From Falsiroseomonas ponticola (GTDB lineage Bacteria > Pseudomonadota > Alphaproteobacteria > Acetobacterales > Acetobacteraceae), in contig NZ_JAERQN010000007.1 in the NCBI RefSeq assembly GCF_016805305.1, forward strand, positions 1 through 64,000: DNA of 64,000 nt. The letters are read 5' to 3'. The notes under the pieces were generated by a model. That model worked only from the letters and a program-made list of their open reading frames with translations, made no database searches and was not told where the DNA came from. The position numbers and the translations under genes were made by a program. Positions 30,710-39,376 of the stretch are shown here, piece after piece. Position 1 is the first letter of the stretch, and each line of letters opens with the position of its first letter.

Positions 30710-32333
30710 AGCCCATCCGCGCATCGCGGTCGCGGGCCGCCGGCGCGCGATCCTCGGGCGGGCCGAAGCCGCCGCCGCCGCTCGTCTCCAGCCGCACCAC
30801 GTCGCCCTGCTGGAGCTTCAGGTTGTCCGTCTTGGGCGGGATCGGCCCTTCCGCGCCATCCCGCCGCAGCACCAGCGCGCCCTTCGCGGCCGGGCCGCCG
30901 CCGGCCAGCCCGTAGGGCGCGTGGTCGAAGCGGTCCATGTTCGCCGTGAAGAAGCAATGCGCGCTGTCGATGCGCCATTCCCGCACCAGGCCGAGCCCGC
31001 CGCGCCGCATCCCGGCACCCCCGCTGCCATCGCGGAGCGCATAGCGCAGCACGGTCAGCGGCAGCTGCGCCTCGATCATCTCGATGGGGATGTTGCTGTT
31101 GTTGTGCATGCCGCTGGCATAGGCGTTGACGCCATCCTTGGCGGGATGCGCGCCCGATCCGCCGATCTCGATCTCCACCAGCACGTCGCGCTGGCCGCTG
31201 TCCTTCACCGTCTGGAAGGTGGTGACGTAGCTGTTGCCGTAATAGGCGGCGGGGATGAGGTCCGGCACCGCCTGGTGCAGCGCGCCGTTCATGGCGTTCA
31301 GCAGCCGATGGGTGACGGCAATGCGATGCGCGACGGGCGCGGGGTGGCGGGCATTGACGACAAGGCCCTCCGGCGCCGTCACGCTGATCGGCCGGTAGCA
31401 GCCTGCCGACATGTGCAGCGAGGAATCCGCGCAGCACATCAGCGCGAACATCACCGCGGCATTGGTGGAGGCGAGCGTCGCATTGGTCGGCCCCGCCACC
31501 TGGGGCGAGCAGCCGGAGAGATCGACGCGCGCCGTCTCCCCTTCGATGTGCAGCCGCACATGCAGGCGGATGCGTTTCCCCAATTCGATGCCGTCATCGT
31601 CGAGAAAGTCCTCGAACTCATAGACACCGTCGGGCATGCGCCCGATGGCCGCGCGCATGCCGGCCTCGCTCATGTCGAGGATACGCTGCCCCGCCTCGAT
31701 CATCGCGGGGGCACCGAAGCGGTTGGCCAGGCGGGCCAGCGCCGCGGCACCGACTTCGAGCGAGGCGAGCTGCGAGGAGAGGTCGCCCAGCAGCAGATCG
31801 GGCTTCCGGATATTCTGCCGGATCATCGCCCAGATGCCCTCGTTGCGGACACCGCGCTCGATGAGTTTCACGGGCGGGATGCGAAGCCCCTCCTGGAAGA
31901 TTTCCGTGGCCTTGGCGGCATAGGACCCCGCGACGAGCCCGCCGACATCGATGTGGTGGCAGAGCGTGCCGACGAAGGCGATGCGCGCGCCGCCGTGGAA
32001 GACGGGGCGGAAGGCCAGGATGTCCGGCAGGTGCTGGCCGCCGCAATACGGGTCGTTGAAGATGACGACATCGCCCTCGTGCCAGGCCTCCGGCGGCACA
32101 TGGTCCGCCAGCAGCGTGCGCAGCGCATGCGTCATGGAGTTGAGGTGGCCGGGGATGCGCGCGGATTGCGCCAGGTTCTGGCCCTCCGCGTCGAAGACGG
32201 CGGTGGAGTAGTCCAGCAATTCGCGCACGATGGTGCTGCGGCTGGTCCGCCAGATCGTGATGTCCATCTCCGCCGCCGCCGCCGTCAGCGCGTTGCGGAT
32301 GACCTCGATCTCGATCGGTCCCAAACCGGTCAT
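30702..32333 (-). CDS. hyuB: Hydantoinase B/oxoprolinase family protein (HyuB)
   Basis: 543 aa from MTGLGPIEIEVIRNALTAAAAEM, the usual HyuB start and length. Characteristic segments are FNDPYCGGQHLPDI, HHIDVGG, EGLRIPPVKL, NVNARHPAPV-like VVNARHPAPVAHR and SGGGGFGPP. With HyuA it forms the ATP-dependent hydantoinase/oxoprolinase/acetone-carboxylase-like complex. Its ATG overlaps the hyuA stop (ATGA), so the subunits are translationally coupled. The open frame extends far upstream but that part only mirrors hyuA. Confidence 0.92.
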   Translation of the reverse strand: MTGLGPIEIEVIRNALTAAAAEMDITIWRTSRSTIVRELLDYSTAVFDAEGQNLAQSARIPGHLNSMTHALRTLLADHVPPEAWHEGDVVIFNDPYCGGQHLPDILAFRPVFHGGARIAFVGTLCHHIDVGGLVAGSYAAKATEIFQEGLRIPPVKLIERGVRNEGIWAMIRQNIRKPDLLLGDLSSQLASLEVGAAALARLANRFGAPAMIEAGQRILDMSEAGMRAAIGRMPDGVYEFEDFLDDDGIELGKRIRLHVRLHIEGETARVDLSGCSPQVAGPTNATLASTNAAVMFALMCCADSSLHMSAGCYRPISVTAPEGLVVNARHPAPVAHRIAVTHRLLNAMNGALHQAVPDLIPAAYYGNSYVTTFQTVKDSGQRDVLVEIEIGGSGAHPAKDGVNAYASGMHNNSNIPIEMIEAQLPLTVLRYALRDGSGGAGMRRGGLGLVREWRIDSAHCFFTANMDRFDHAPYGLAGGGPAAKGALVLRRDGAEGPIPPKTDNLKLQQGDVVRLETSGGGGFGPPEDRAPAARDRDARMGYA

Positions 32334-34363
32334 GCCGCGATCCTCCGCGCGATGATCGCGCCCTCGGGGTCGAGTGCCGCGCGCCAGCCGGCGGCGATGA
32401 CGTGGGTGGCGAAGGCTTCCTCGATCATGGCCGGGCCTTCGATGATGTCGGCCAGCCGCAGCCTCTCCCGCCGCCACACCGGCCAGGCGGTCGCCGCGCC
32501 GCCCTGCCAGACCTGGCGCGACCCAGGCGCCGTCGCGGCCTCGGCGGGCGTCGCGCGCGCCTCCTCCGGCTTGTCGAGCCGCCCGATGGCCGCGGCGCGC
32601 AGGGTCACGATCTCCACCGGATCGCCCTCCGCGGCATAGGAGAAACGCGCGCGATGCGTCGCGTGGAAGCGTGCGAGCAGCGGGGGCAGGGCCGGGGCTT
32701 CCGGCCAGGGCACCAGCAATTCGAAGGCCTGGCCGCGGTAGCGCAGGTCTGCGGAAAGCTCGACCGCCCGCTGCCCGTCCGGCACGCCATCCGCCGCCAG
32801 CCGCGCATCCGCCTCCGCCCGCAACCCCGCCACGGCCTCCGCCACCGCCTCCGCCTGGTCGCCGCGATACAGCCGCGACCGCGCGAGGTCCTGCACCAGG
32901 TCGGAGAAGAGGATCCCATAGGCCGAGAGCGTCCCCGGCTCCCGCGGGAAGACCACCTCCGTGATGCCGAGTTCGTCCGCCACCTCCGTCGCATGCAGCC
33001 CGCCCGCGCCGCCGAAGGACAGCAGCGCGAAGTCGCGGGGGTCGAGCCCCTTCTCGAACAGCGAGAGCCTGACCGCCGCCGCCAGCTGCGCATTCGTCAC
33101 CCGCAGCACGCCCTCCGCCGCCGCTTCCGTGGACAGCGCCAGCGGCGTCCCGATCCGCGATTCCATCGCCGCCCGCGCGCCCGCCAGGTCCAGCGCCATC
33201 GCGCCGCCCAGGAAGAAATCCGGGTCGAGCCGCCCCAGCACGGCATTCGCATCCGTCACCGTCGGCTCCGTGCCGCCGCGCCCGTAGCAGACCGGCCCCG
33301 GCCGCGCCCCCGCGCTGCGCGGCCCCGCCGTCAGCCGCCCCGCCGCATCGACGCTGGCGATGGAGCCACCCCCCGCGCCGATGGTCCGCATCTCCACCAT
33401 CGGCAGCCGCACCGGCAGCCGGTCCACCTCGCCCTGCGTCACCAGCCCGATGACGTGGTCCTGCACGACGGAGACGTCGAAGCTCGTCCCCCCCATATCC
33501 ACCGCCACCAGGTTCGGCCGTTCCAGCCGGCGGGAGAGCCTTTCCGCCGCCAGCGCGCCGCCCGAGGGGCCGGAGAGCAGCAGCCGTGCCGGCTGTTCCG
33601 CCGCCCGCGCCAGGCTGCACATGCCGCCATTGGACTGCACGAGGAAGATGCGCGGCCTGAACCCGTCCTCCCCCAGCCGCGCCTCCAGCCGGGCCAGGTA
33701 GCGCTGCACCACCGGCATCAGCAGCGCGTTCAGCACCGTCGTCGACAGGCGCTCATACTCCCGGATCTCCGGGCTGATGTCGGAGGAGAGGCTGATCGGC
33801 ACCCCCGGCAGCGCCTTCGCCACCGCATCCCGCAGCGCGCGTTCATGCGCGGGGTTGGCATAGGCATGCAGCAGCCCGATCGCGACGGCCTCCGGCGCCG
33901 CCGCGCGCAGCCTGTCCATCAGGGGCGAAAGGTCGCCGATCGGCACTTCCACGCTGCCATCGGCGCGCAGGCGTTCCACCACGCCGAAGCGCCGGTCGCG
34001 GTCCACCAGGCAGGGGAAGGGGTCGGGCGCCAGGCCGTAGATGTCGCGCCGCACATGGCGCGTGATCTCCAGCACATCCTCGAACCCCGCCGTCGTCAGC
34101 AGCACGCCCTGCGCCAGCTTGCGCTCCAGCACGGCGTTGGTGGCGATGGTGGTGCCGTGCAGCAGCAGCCCCACATCGGCCAGGGCGAATCCGAAGCGCT
34201 CCGCCGCCTGGCGGATGCCCGCCATCAACCCCTCGGAGGGATCGGCCGGCGTGGTCGGCGCCTTCCAGGCCATCACGCGGCCGTGGCGCTGGTCCAGGAT
34301 CTGGAAGTCGGTGAAGGTGCCGCCGATATCGACCGCGATGCGAACGGGCTGTGTCGCGCTCAT
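32330..34363 (-). CDS. hyuA: Hydantoinase A/oxoprolinase family protein (HyuA)
   Basis: 677 aa. The N-terminal VDIGGTFTDFQI is the ASKHA phosphate-binding motif, followed by LLHGTTIATNAVLER, VSLSSDISPEIREYERLSTTV-type sequence, SNGGM, SGPSGG, DMGGTSFDVSV and GAGGGSIA. It supplies the ATPase half of the two-subunit hydrolase that opens five-membered cyclic amides such as 5-oxoproline or hydantoins. First gene of the hyuA-hyuB-MFS operon. The real substrate cannot be told from sequence. Confidence 0.93.
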   Translation of the reverse strand: MSATQPVRIAVDIGGTFTDFQILDQRHGRVMAWKAPTTPADPSEGLMAGIRQAAERFGFALADVGLLLHGTTIATNAVLERKLAQGVLLTTAGFEDVLEITRHVRRDIYGLAPDPFPCLVDRDRRFGVVERLRADGSVEVPIGDLSPLMDRLRAAAPEAVAIGLLHAYANPAHERALRDAVAKALPGVPISLSSDISPEIREYERLSTTVLNALLMPVVQRYLARLEARLGEDGFRPRIFLVQSNGGMCSLARAAEQPARLLLSGPSGGALAAERLSRRLERPNLVAVDMGGTSFDVSVVQDHVIGLVTQGEVDRLPVRLPMVEMRTIGAGGGSIASVDAAGRLTAGPRSAGARPGPVCYGRGGTEPTVTDANAVLGRLDPDFFLGGAMALDLAGARAAMESRIGTPLALSTEAAAEGVLRVTNAQLAAAVRLSLFEKGLDPRDFALLSFGGAGGLHATEVADELGITEVVFPREPGTLSAYGILFSDLVQDLARSRLYRGDQAEAVAEAVAGLRAEADARLAADGVPDGQRAVELSADLRYRGQAFELLVPWPEAPALPPLLARFHATHRARFSYAAEGDPVEIVTLRAAAIGRLDKPEEARATPAEAATAPGSRQVWQGGAATAWPVWRRERLRLADIIEGPAMIEEAFATHVIAAGWRAALDPEGAIIARRIAA

Positions 34364-34405
34364 GCTTGCGCGGGCCCACGCTCAGAACGGCGCATCAGCT
34401 GATCT

Positions 34406-34423
34406 CCGGTCGGTTCAGACCGG
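34406..34423. promoter_or_regulatory. Palindrome CCGGTC-GGTTCA-GACCGG upstream of hyuA
   Basis: A perfect inverted repeat with 6-bp arms, 43 bases before the hyuA start, between hyuA and the HU terminator. It may be an operator for the hydantoinase operon; the regulator is unknown. Confidence 0.3.
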
Positions 34424-34456
34424 TAGCATGGCCGCGCGGAAGCGGGCGCGGAAGAG

Positions 34457-34484
34457 GCGCCGGCCCGGTCGCCCGGGCCGGCGC
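34457..34484 (-). terminator. Terminator-like hairpin after the HU gene
   Basis: GCGCCGGCCCGG and its complement form a perfect 12-bp stem with loop TCGC, starting 9 bases after the HU stop. No long U tract follows, only a CTCTTCC pyrimidine run on the minus strand. Confidence 0.55.
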
Positions 34485-34492
34485 GCCAGGCG

Positions 34493-34804
34493 TCAGGCCT
34501 TCGCGGCCTTGCGCTTCGCCTTCTTCATGCCGGCCAGCGCGGCTTCCTTCAGCGCCGGGCTCGCCTTGAACTTCACCGTGGCGCCGGCCTTCACCTGCAC
34601 CTTCTCGCCCGTGCGCGGGTTCATCGCCGTGCGCTTCGCCGTCTCGCGCACCGCGAAGGCGCCGAAATCGGGAATCGTGAAGCGGCCGGTCGCGACGATC
34701 TCCGTCTTGATGGCGGCGATGATGTCGGCAGCGAGCTTGCCCGCGGCATTCGCCGGCATCTCGGTGGACTTCACGATCACATCCGTGAGGAACTTCTTTG
34801 ACAT
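34493..34804 (-). CDS. HU family DNA-binding protein
   Basis: 103 aa from MSKKFLTDVIV, with a strong AAGGAG site 10 bases upstream. It has the HU/IHF fold with the beta-arm motif RTAMNPRTGEKVQV (about residues 58-71), whose NPRTG tip intercalates into DNA, and a lysine/alanine-rich tail AGMKKAKRKAAKA. The frame extends 31 codons upstream but that part lacks HU sequence. It is monocistronic and bends or compacts DNA. IHF is less likely because the tail and arm match HU better. Confidence 0.9.
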   Translation of the reverse strand: MSKKFLTDVIVKSTEMPANAAGKLAADIIAAIKTEIVATGRFTIPDFGAFAVRETAKRTAMNPRTGEKVQVKAGATVKFKASPALKEAALAGMKKAKRKAAKA

Positions 34805-34957
34805 GTTGCGTCTCCTTGCAGGCAACCCCGCATAGCGGAGGTCGATGCGCATGTCAGCGCCGAATGCGCTCGATTCGTCAATGTTCTCGCGCTGCACAGT
34901 GGAATTCCGGTGATGCGGGGGTGCCCGGCGGGCGCCCGCGCGCGATTCCGCCCGGAT

Positions 34958-36934
34958 TCACGCCGCCCCGGCGGCGCGCCCGAACCCCAACGCCGCCAGC
35001 CTGGCGCGCGATTCGGGCGACTCCAGCACCCGCAGGAAGGCCCGGACCGGCGCGCGATCGGCCCGCGCCTCCGCCAGGAAGAAGTCGTAATGCTCATCCG
35101 CCAGCGGCAGGAAACCGAGGCCATAGGCGCGGGCGACGGTCTCGATCGCCACGCCCCAATCGGCCCGCCCCTGCGCCACCGCCGCCGCCACCGCATTGTG
35201 GGATTTCGGCTGGTTGGCGTAGCCTGCGGGCCTGGCGCCGCCCAGCAGCCCGTCCAGCAGGATGCGCGTGCCGGACCCGGCATTGCGGTTCACCAGCAGG
35301 CAGGCGGGATCGGCCGCGGCGGCCGCCACCGCCGCCCGTCCCTCCCGCCCCGCGAAGCGCCCGTCGCCGGGGCGGAACACCACCCCCTGCAGCCGCCGCC
35401 AGCCCGGCACCAGCCGCAACCCCGGCGCCAGGAAGGGCGTGTTGTAGGCGCCCGTCCGCGGGTCCAGCAGATGCGCCGGCGCCAGGTCGCATTCCCCCCG
35501 CTTCGCCGCCGCCAGCCCGCCCAGGCTGCCCACCGCCAGGCTGCGCGCCGCGATCCCCTCCGCCGCCAGCAGGTCCAGCAGCGCGTCCAGCCCCAGGCAA
35601 TGGCTGCCGATGATGGCGAGGTCCGGCAGCTTCGCCGCGCCGCCCATGGGCCCGCCGATCAGCGTCACGCGCAGCGCCTGCCCGGCTTCCGCCCCCTGGT
35701 CCAGCGCCGGGATGGCGAAGAAGCCGTCCGCGGCTGCGAAGGCCGTCACGCTGCCCGACCCCTTGCCGAGCGGCCAGGCCACCAGCCCATCGGCGCTTTC
35801 CGCCAGCGATGCCATCACGAATTCCTCGCGCCCCAGCTCGCTCGGCATCCGCACCGCGAGCCGTGCCTCCACCTGGCTCTCCTCCCGCGCCGGCAGCCCG
35901 GCCATGGCGCGAATCAGGGGCACGGCAAATTGGTGAAAGGTGAAGACCGCGCTGGTCGGGAAGCCCGGCAGCACGAAGACCGGCCTGTCCCGCAGCTTCG
36001 CGATGCAGAGCGGCTTGCCCGGCTTCAGCGCCACGCCATGCACGATGACGCCATCGCCCAGGATGCGGTGGGAGACATCGCCCGCCCCCTTGCTGGTGCC
36101 GCCGGACATCACGACCATGTCCGCCTCTTCCAGCGCCCGCGCCAGCGCGGCCGACAGCGCCGCCTCCTCGTCCCGCAGGATGCCGAAGGGAAGGGGCTCG
36201 CCCCCATTCTCCGCCACCGCGGCGGCCAGGATGGCGGCGTTGCTGTCCGGGATCCCGCCGGGCGGCAGGGCGCTGCCGGGGGGATGCAGCTCATCGCCCG
36301 TGGAGATCACCGCCACGCGCGGCCGCCGCACCACCGGCACGGCCGCGATGCCGGCCGCGGCCAGCATGCCGATCTCCCGGCTCGTCACCACCGCGCCGGC
36401 GCGCAGCACCGTCTCCCCCTTCGCGATGTCGCTGCCGGCGAAGCCCAGGAAGGCGCCGGGCGCGGCGGCGCGCGTCAGCAGGATGGCGGGGGGCTCGCCT
36501 TCCTCCAGCACCGTCTGCTCGATCATCACCACCGCATCGGCGCCGCGCGGGATCACGCCGCCGGTCGCGATGGCGGTCGCGGTGCCGGGCGTCACCTCGA
36601 TGCCCGGCGCCACGCCGCAGGCCAGCACCTCCGCGTTCAGCAGCAGGCGGCGCGGCGTCGCCTCCGTGGCGCCCGTGGTATCGGCCGCGCGCAGCGCGAA
36701 GCCATCCACCGCGCTGCGGTCGAAGGGCGGCGCATCCGCCGCCGCCGCGACCGGGCGCGCCACCACGCGGCCCAGCGCCCGCGCCAGCGGCACCTCCTCC
36801 GCCGCCAGCGCGGCGAAGGGGAAGGCATCGCGCAGCCGCCGCATCGCCTCCTCCGCGGAGACGACCTGGAGGAACTGTTCCTGCCGCGCGGCGCGGCGGA
36901 TGCGCCCGGCAAGGGTGAGGTCGGGGTCAGGCAA
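34958..36934 (-). CDS. Molybdopterin molybdotransferase MoeA fused to a periplasmic-binding-protein-like domain
   Basis: 658 aa. Residues ~20-425 are MoeA: PPFDRSAVDGFAL, ATGGVIPRGADAVVMIEQ, VAVISTGDEL, IPDSNAAIL, MSGGTSKGAGDV and LPGFPTSAVFTF are all intact. Residues ~430-640 are a type 2 PBP-like domain (LPDLAIIGSHCLGLDALLDLLA, NAGSGTRILLDGLL, ADWGVAIETVA) without a signal peptide, so it acts in the cytoplasm, perhaps as a molybdate or molybdopterin sensor. MoeA inserts molybdenum into adenylylated molybdopterin. The start overlaps the preceding MoeA-like gene by 8 bases. Confidence 0.88.
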   Translation of the reverse strand: MPDPDLTLAGRIRRAARQEQFLQVVSAEEAMRRLRDAFPFAALAAEEVPLARALGRVVARPVAAAADAPPFDRSAVDGFALRAADTTGATEATPRRLLLNAEVLACGVAPGIEVTPGTATAIATGGVIPRGADAVVMIEQTVLEEGEPPAILLTRAAAPGAFLGFAGSDIAKGETVLRAGAVVTSREIGMLAAAGIAAVPVVRRPRVAVISTGDELHPPGSALPPGGIPDSNAAILAAAVAENGGEPLPFGILRDEEAALSAALARALEEADMVVMSGGTSKGAGDVSHRILGDGVIVHGVALKPGKPLCIAKLRDRPVFVLPGFPTSAVFTFHQFAVPLIRAMAGLPAREESQVEARLAVRMPSELGREEFVMASLAESADGLVAWPLGKGSGSVTAFAAADGFFAIPALDQGAEAGQALRVTLIGGPMGGAAKLPDLAIIGSHCLGLDALLDLLAAEGIAARSLAVGSLGGLAAAKRGECDLAPAHLLDPRTGAYNTPFLAPGLRLVPGWRRLQGVVFRPGDGRFAGREGRAAVAAAAADPACLLVNRNAGSGTRILLDGLLGGARPAGYANQPKSHNAVAAAVAQGRADWGVAIETVARAYGLGFLPLADEHYDFFLAEARADRAPVRAFLRVLESPESRARLAALGFGRAAGAA

Positions 36935-37892
36935 GGGGCAGGGCCTCGATCACGGCGCCGGCTTCGTAGCCTTCCGCCTGCGGCGGCACCACCAGCAGCG
37001 CCCCCGCCCGCGCCAGCGCGCCGAGCGGCAGCGCCCCCACCGCCAGCGGCACCGCGCCCCCCGCGCCATCCAGCGCCAGCGGCACCAGCTCCGCCATCCC
37101 CACGGCGGAAGCCACCTTGGCCGAAAGCCGCAGCCGGAGCGGCGCCGGCGCCGCCGCCCCCGCCAGGCACCGCAGCGCCGGCAGGCCGAGCAGCACCCAG
37201 GCCGCCACCGCATCCTCCGCCAGCCGCGGCAGCAGCAGCGCGGGCACGCCGCCGGCGCGCCCGATTCCCGCCGCCAGGCCCGGCCGCGCGCCGAGCCCGG
37301 CCTGCGCCGCCTCCATCGCCGGATCGTCGGTCAGCACCAGGTCCGGCGGGCCGTCATCGCAATCCGCGCCCTCCGCCCGCGCCCAGCCCGCGAGCAGCGC
37401 CGCCACCGCGGGGTCCGCGTGCCGCAGCAGCAGCCGCGGGATGCGCAGCGCCACCTGCCCCACCCCCAGCGCCGCCAGCGCCGGCAGGTCCCGCGGGCCC
37501 AGCCTTTCCCCGGCCGCGCGGATCACCTGGCCGGGCGCGACATCCGCCCCCGCCGCGCGCACCCCATCCCCCGGCGCCACCGGCTGCAGCGCCATCACCA
37601 GCGGCCCCGCCGCCTCGGCATCGAAGGGGTCGAGCACCGCATCCATCCCCGGCGGCAGCGCATCGCCCGCCGCCAGCAGGGCCGGGCTGCCCGGCAGCGG
37701 CACCGGGGAGAAGGGACTCGCCCCCTCCGTCTCCGCCGCCGCCACCGCCCAGCCCGGGCGCAGCGCGATGGCCCGGGCCGGCACGGGCCCCGGCGCCACC
37801 ACCGCCGCCGCCAGCACGCGCCCCAGCGCCGCCGCCGGGGGGCGGTGGCAGGGGGCCACGGGCGCCAGCATGGCGGTCAGGGCCGCGCACAT
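36927..37892 (-). CDS. Second, degenerate MoeA-like protein
   Basis: 321 aa from MCAALTAMLAP; the exact start is uncertain because no good ribosome site is seen. The architecture resembles MoeA (LGRVLAAAVVAPGPVPAR, AAGDALPPGMDAVLDP, APGDGVRAAGADVAPGQVIRAAGERLGPRDLPALAALGVGQVALR). The STGDE, GGTS and DGFA motifs of active MoeA are replaced, for example VLTDDP in place of STGDE. It may be a partner or regulatory subunit of the MoeA-PBP fusion that follows with an 8-base overlap. Confidence 0.72.
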   Translation of the reverse strand: MCAALTAMLAPVAPCHRPPAAALGRVLAAAVVAPGPVPARAIALRPGWAVAAAETEGASPFSPVPLPGSPALLAAGDALPPGMDAVLDPFDAEAAGPLVMALQPVAPGDGVRAAGADVAPGQVIRAAGERLGPRDLPALAALGVGQVALRIPRLLLRHADPAVAALLAGWARAEGADCDDGPPDLVLTDDPAMEAAQAGLGARPGLAAGIGRAGGVPALLLPRLAEDAVAAWVLLGLPALRCLAGAAAPAPLRLRLSAKVASAVGMAELVPLALDGAGGAVPLAVGALPLGALARAGALLVVPPQAEGYEAGAVIEALPLA

Positions 37893-38066
37893 CGCCGCGG
37901 GCGGCGTCAGGCGAAGCGGGGGGGGCTGGGGCGGGATGGCGCGCGTCCTGGGCTGGTGGCGCGCAGTTAGTCCCGGCGCCCCCGAATCGCCAGCACCCCT
38001 TCCGATGCCAAACCGAGAATGTATCGATCGCGAACACGAAACGGCGAGCGCGACCCTCCCACGCCC

Positions 38067-38083
38067 TGCACGCATGGCGTGCA
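38067..38083. promoter_or_regulatory. Palindrome TGCACGC-ATG-GCGTGCA in the divergent region
   Basis: Perfect inverted repeat with 7-bp arms in the 240-base region between the MoeA-like gene (minus) and the small membrane protein (plus), 50 bases before the latter. It could be an operator or a leader hairpin; otherwise nothing else was recognised in this region. Confidence 0.3.
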
Positions 38084-38132
38084 TCGCCCGGGGGGCCTAT
38101 GCTCGCGAAACCTTGAGTACGCGCCTCCGCCC

Positions 38133-38546
38133 ATGAACGTCCTGGCCTTCGCCCTGCGGTGGCTCGAACGGCTCCGCACCCTGCCGCTCTGGCTCCGGCT
38201 GCTGGCTGGATTCCTGCTGGGCATCATCGCCTTCCTGTGCCGGGCCAACCTGCTGGACCACCGCATGGGCGCGGGGCGGGACCTGATGCTGGTGGCGATC
38301 GTGCTCTCCGCCTTCTGGTTCGGCTTCCTGCCGGGGCTGGTGACGGGCGCGGTGGTGCGGGGCCTGGCGCTGTGGTGGTTCGTCGGGCCGCAGGAGGTGA
38401 CGCTGGTGCGCCCCTGGAACGATTACGGCATCGCCTTCTTCATCGTGATGGCCGTGGGCGGTTCCGCCGCCGCCGGCCATGCGCTGCTGATCCTGGCGAA
38501 TGACGGCAAGCCGGGGGACGACCCGCCGCGCCAGCTGGAGGGGTAG
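38133..38546 (+). CDS. Membrane protein with DUF4118-like (KdpD-type) helices
   Basis: 137 aa from MNVLAFALRWLERL. Three to four hydrophobic segments (about residues 22-42, 55-72, 74-90 and 108-128) resemble the four-helix DUF4118 module found in KdpD and other sensor kinases: VLSAFWFGFLPGLVTGAVV is the typical paired segment. There is no kinase, PAS or GGDEF domain attached, so it is a stand-alone copy of unknown role. The frame extends upstream to 38019 but those residues are not family-like. Confidence 0.6.
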   Translation: MNVLAFALRWLERLRTLPLWLRLLAGFLLGIIAFLCRANLLDHRMGAGRDLMLVAIVLSAFWFGFLPGLVTGAVVRGLALWWFVGPQEVTLVRPWNDYGIAFFIVMAVGGSAAAGHALLILANDGKPGDDPPRQLEG

Positions 38547-38557
38547 GCCGCCGGATT

Positions 38558-38582
38558 TTCGAACATGCTTGATTGATCGAAT
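38558..38582 (+). promoter_or_regulatory. Candidate GntR operator (autoregulatory site)
   Basis: TTCGAACATGCTTG (38558-38571), then ATTGA, then TCGAAT. The first 14 bases are identical to the reverse complement of 43708-43721, upstream of the hydrolase/dehydrogenase operon. It lies 46 bases before the TTG start of the GntR gene. Confidence 0.5.
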
Positions 38583-38627
38583 ATCCTTCCCTAGGCTCCG
38601 CCGCGACGGGGATCGGGGGAGGGGGCC

Positions 38628-39335
38628 TTGCCGCCGCGCGTGCTGCAGAAACCGGCGGAGCCGGATGCCGTGCTGGTCAGCCAGGACGTGCTGTCCCGCC
38701 TGAAGGGCGACATCCTGGACGGGCATTATGCCCCCGGCGCCCGGCTGCGCTTCGCCGACCTCCAGCGCGCCTATGGCGCCGGCATCGGCACGCTGCGGGA
38801 AGCGCTGTCCCACCTGCTGCCCGAGGGGCTGGTGGAACTGGACGCCAATCGCGGCTTCCGCGTCGCCGCCATCTCGGCGGAGGATCTGCGCGACGTCTCC
38901 GCCCTGCACACCGAATTCGAACGCCGCGCCATCCTGGAATCCGTCCGCCATGGCGACGATGCCTGGGAAGCCGGGCTGGTGCTGGCCTTCCACCGCCTGG
39001 CGAAGATCGAGCGGCTGAGCCGCGAGGAACGCAAGCAGCGCAGCAGCGAATGGCTGGCCGCGCATCGCGACTTCCACCGCGCCCTCGTCGCCGCCTGCCC
39101 GTCGCGCTGGCTGCTGCGGCTGCGCGCGCAGATGTATGACCACATGGAGCGCTACCGCCTCGTTTCCCAGCGCCACCGCCCCATCGGGCCATCCAAGCGC
39201 GCGGAGCATGAGGCGATCCATGACGCCGCCCTGGCCCGCCAGGCGGAACGCGCGGCCGACCTGCTGGCCGCGCATCTGGATGAGACCACGGAAACCGTGC
39301 TGCGCCACGCGCCGCAATTCATGCCGCCACCCTGA
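38628..39335 (+). CDS. GntR family (FCD) transcriptional regulator
   Basis: 235 aa, TTG start behind a GGGGGAGGGGG purine run. The N-terminal winged helix (about residues 20-82) includes LRFADLQRAYGAGIGTLREALSHL and the wing GLVELDANRGFRV. The C-terminal FCD helical bundle carries the His/Asp metal or ligand positions (AHRDFHRALV, AEHEAIHDAALA). FadR/GntR regulators sense small organic acids and usually control adjacent catabolic genes, here the dioxygenase-like, TctC, dehydrogenase and hydrolase genes. Confidence 0.9.
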   Translation: MPPRVLQKPAEPDAVLVSQDVLSRLKGDILDGHYAPGARLRFADLQRAYGAGIGTLREALSHLLPEGLVELDANRGFRVAAISAEDLRDVSALHTEFERRAILESVRHGDDAWEAGLVLAFHRLAKIERLSREERKQRSSEWLAAHRDFHRALVAACPSRWLLRLRAQMYDHMERYRLVSQRHRPIGPSKRAEHEAIHDAALARQAERAADLLAAHLDETTETVLRHAPQFMPPP

Positions 39336-39376
39336 GCGTCGCGCGCGGGACTGGCGGAGGGAGGAAGGAAACAGGC

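Noticed and set aside
32334..33620. N-terminal extension of hyuB through the hyuA region
   Set aside because: The residues are frame-shifted hyuA sequence; the true HyuB start MTGLGPIEIEV overlaps the hyuA stop.
38019..38132. Longer start for the DUF4118-like protein
   Set aside because: The extra 38 residues are hydrophilic and unlike the family, and they overlap the candidate regulatory palindrome.
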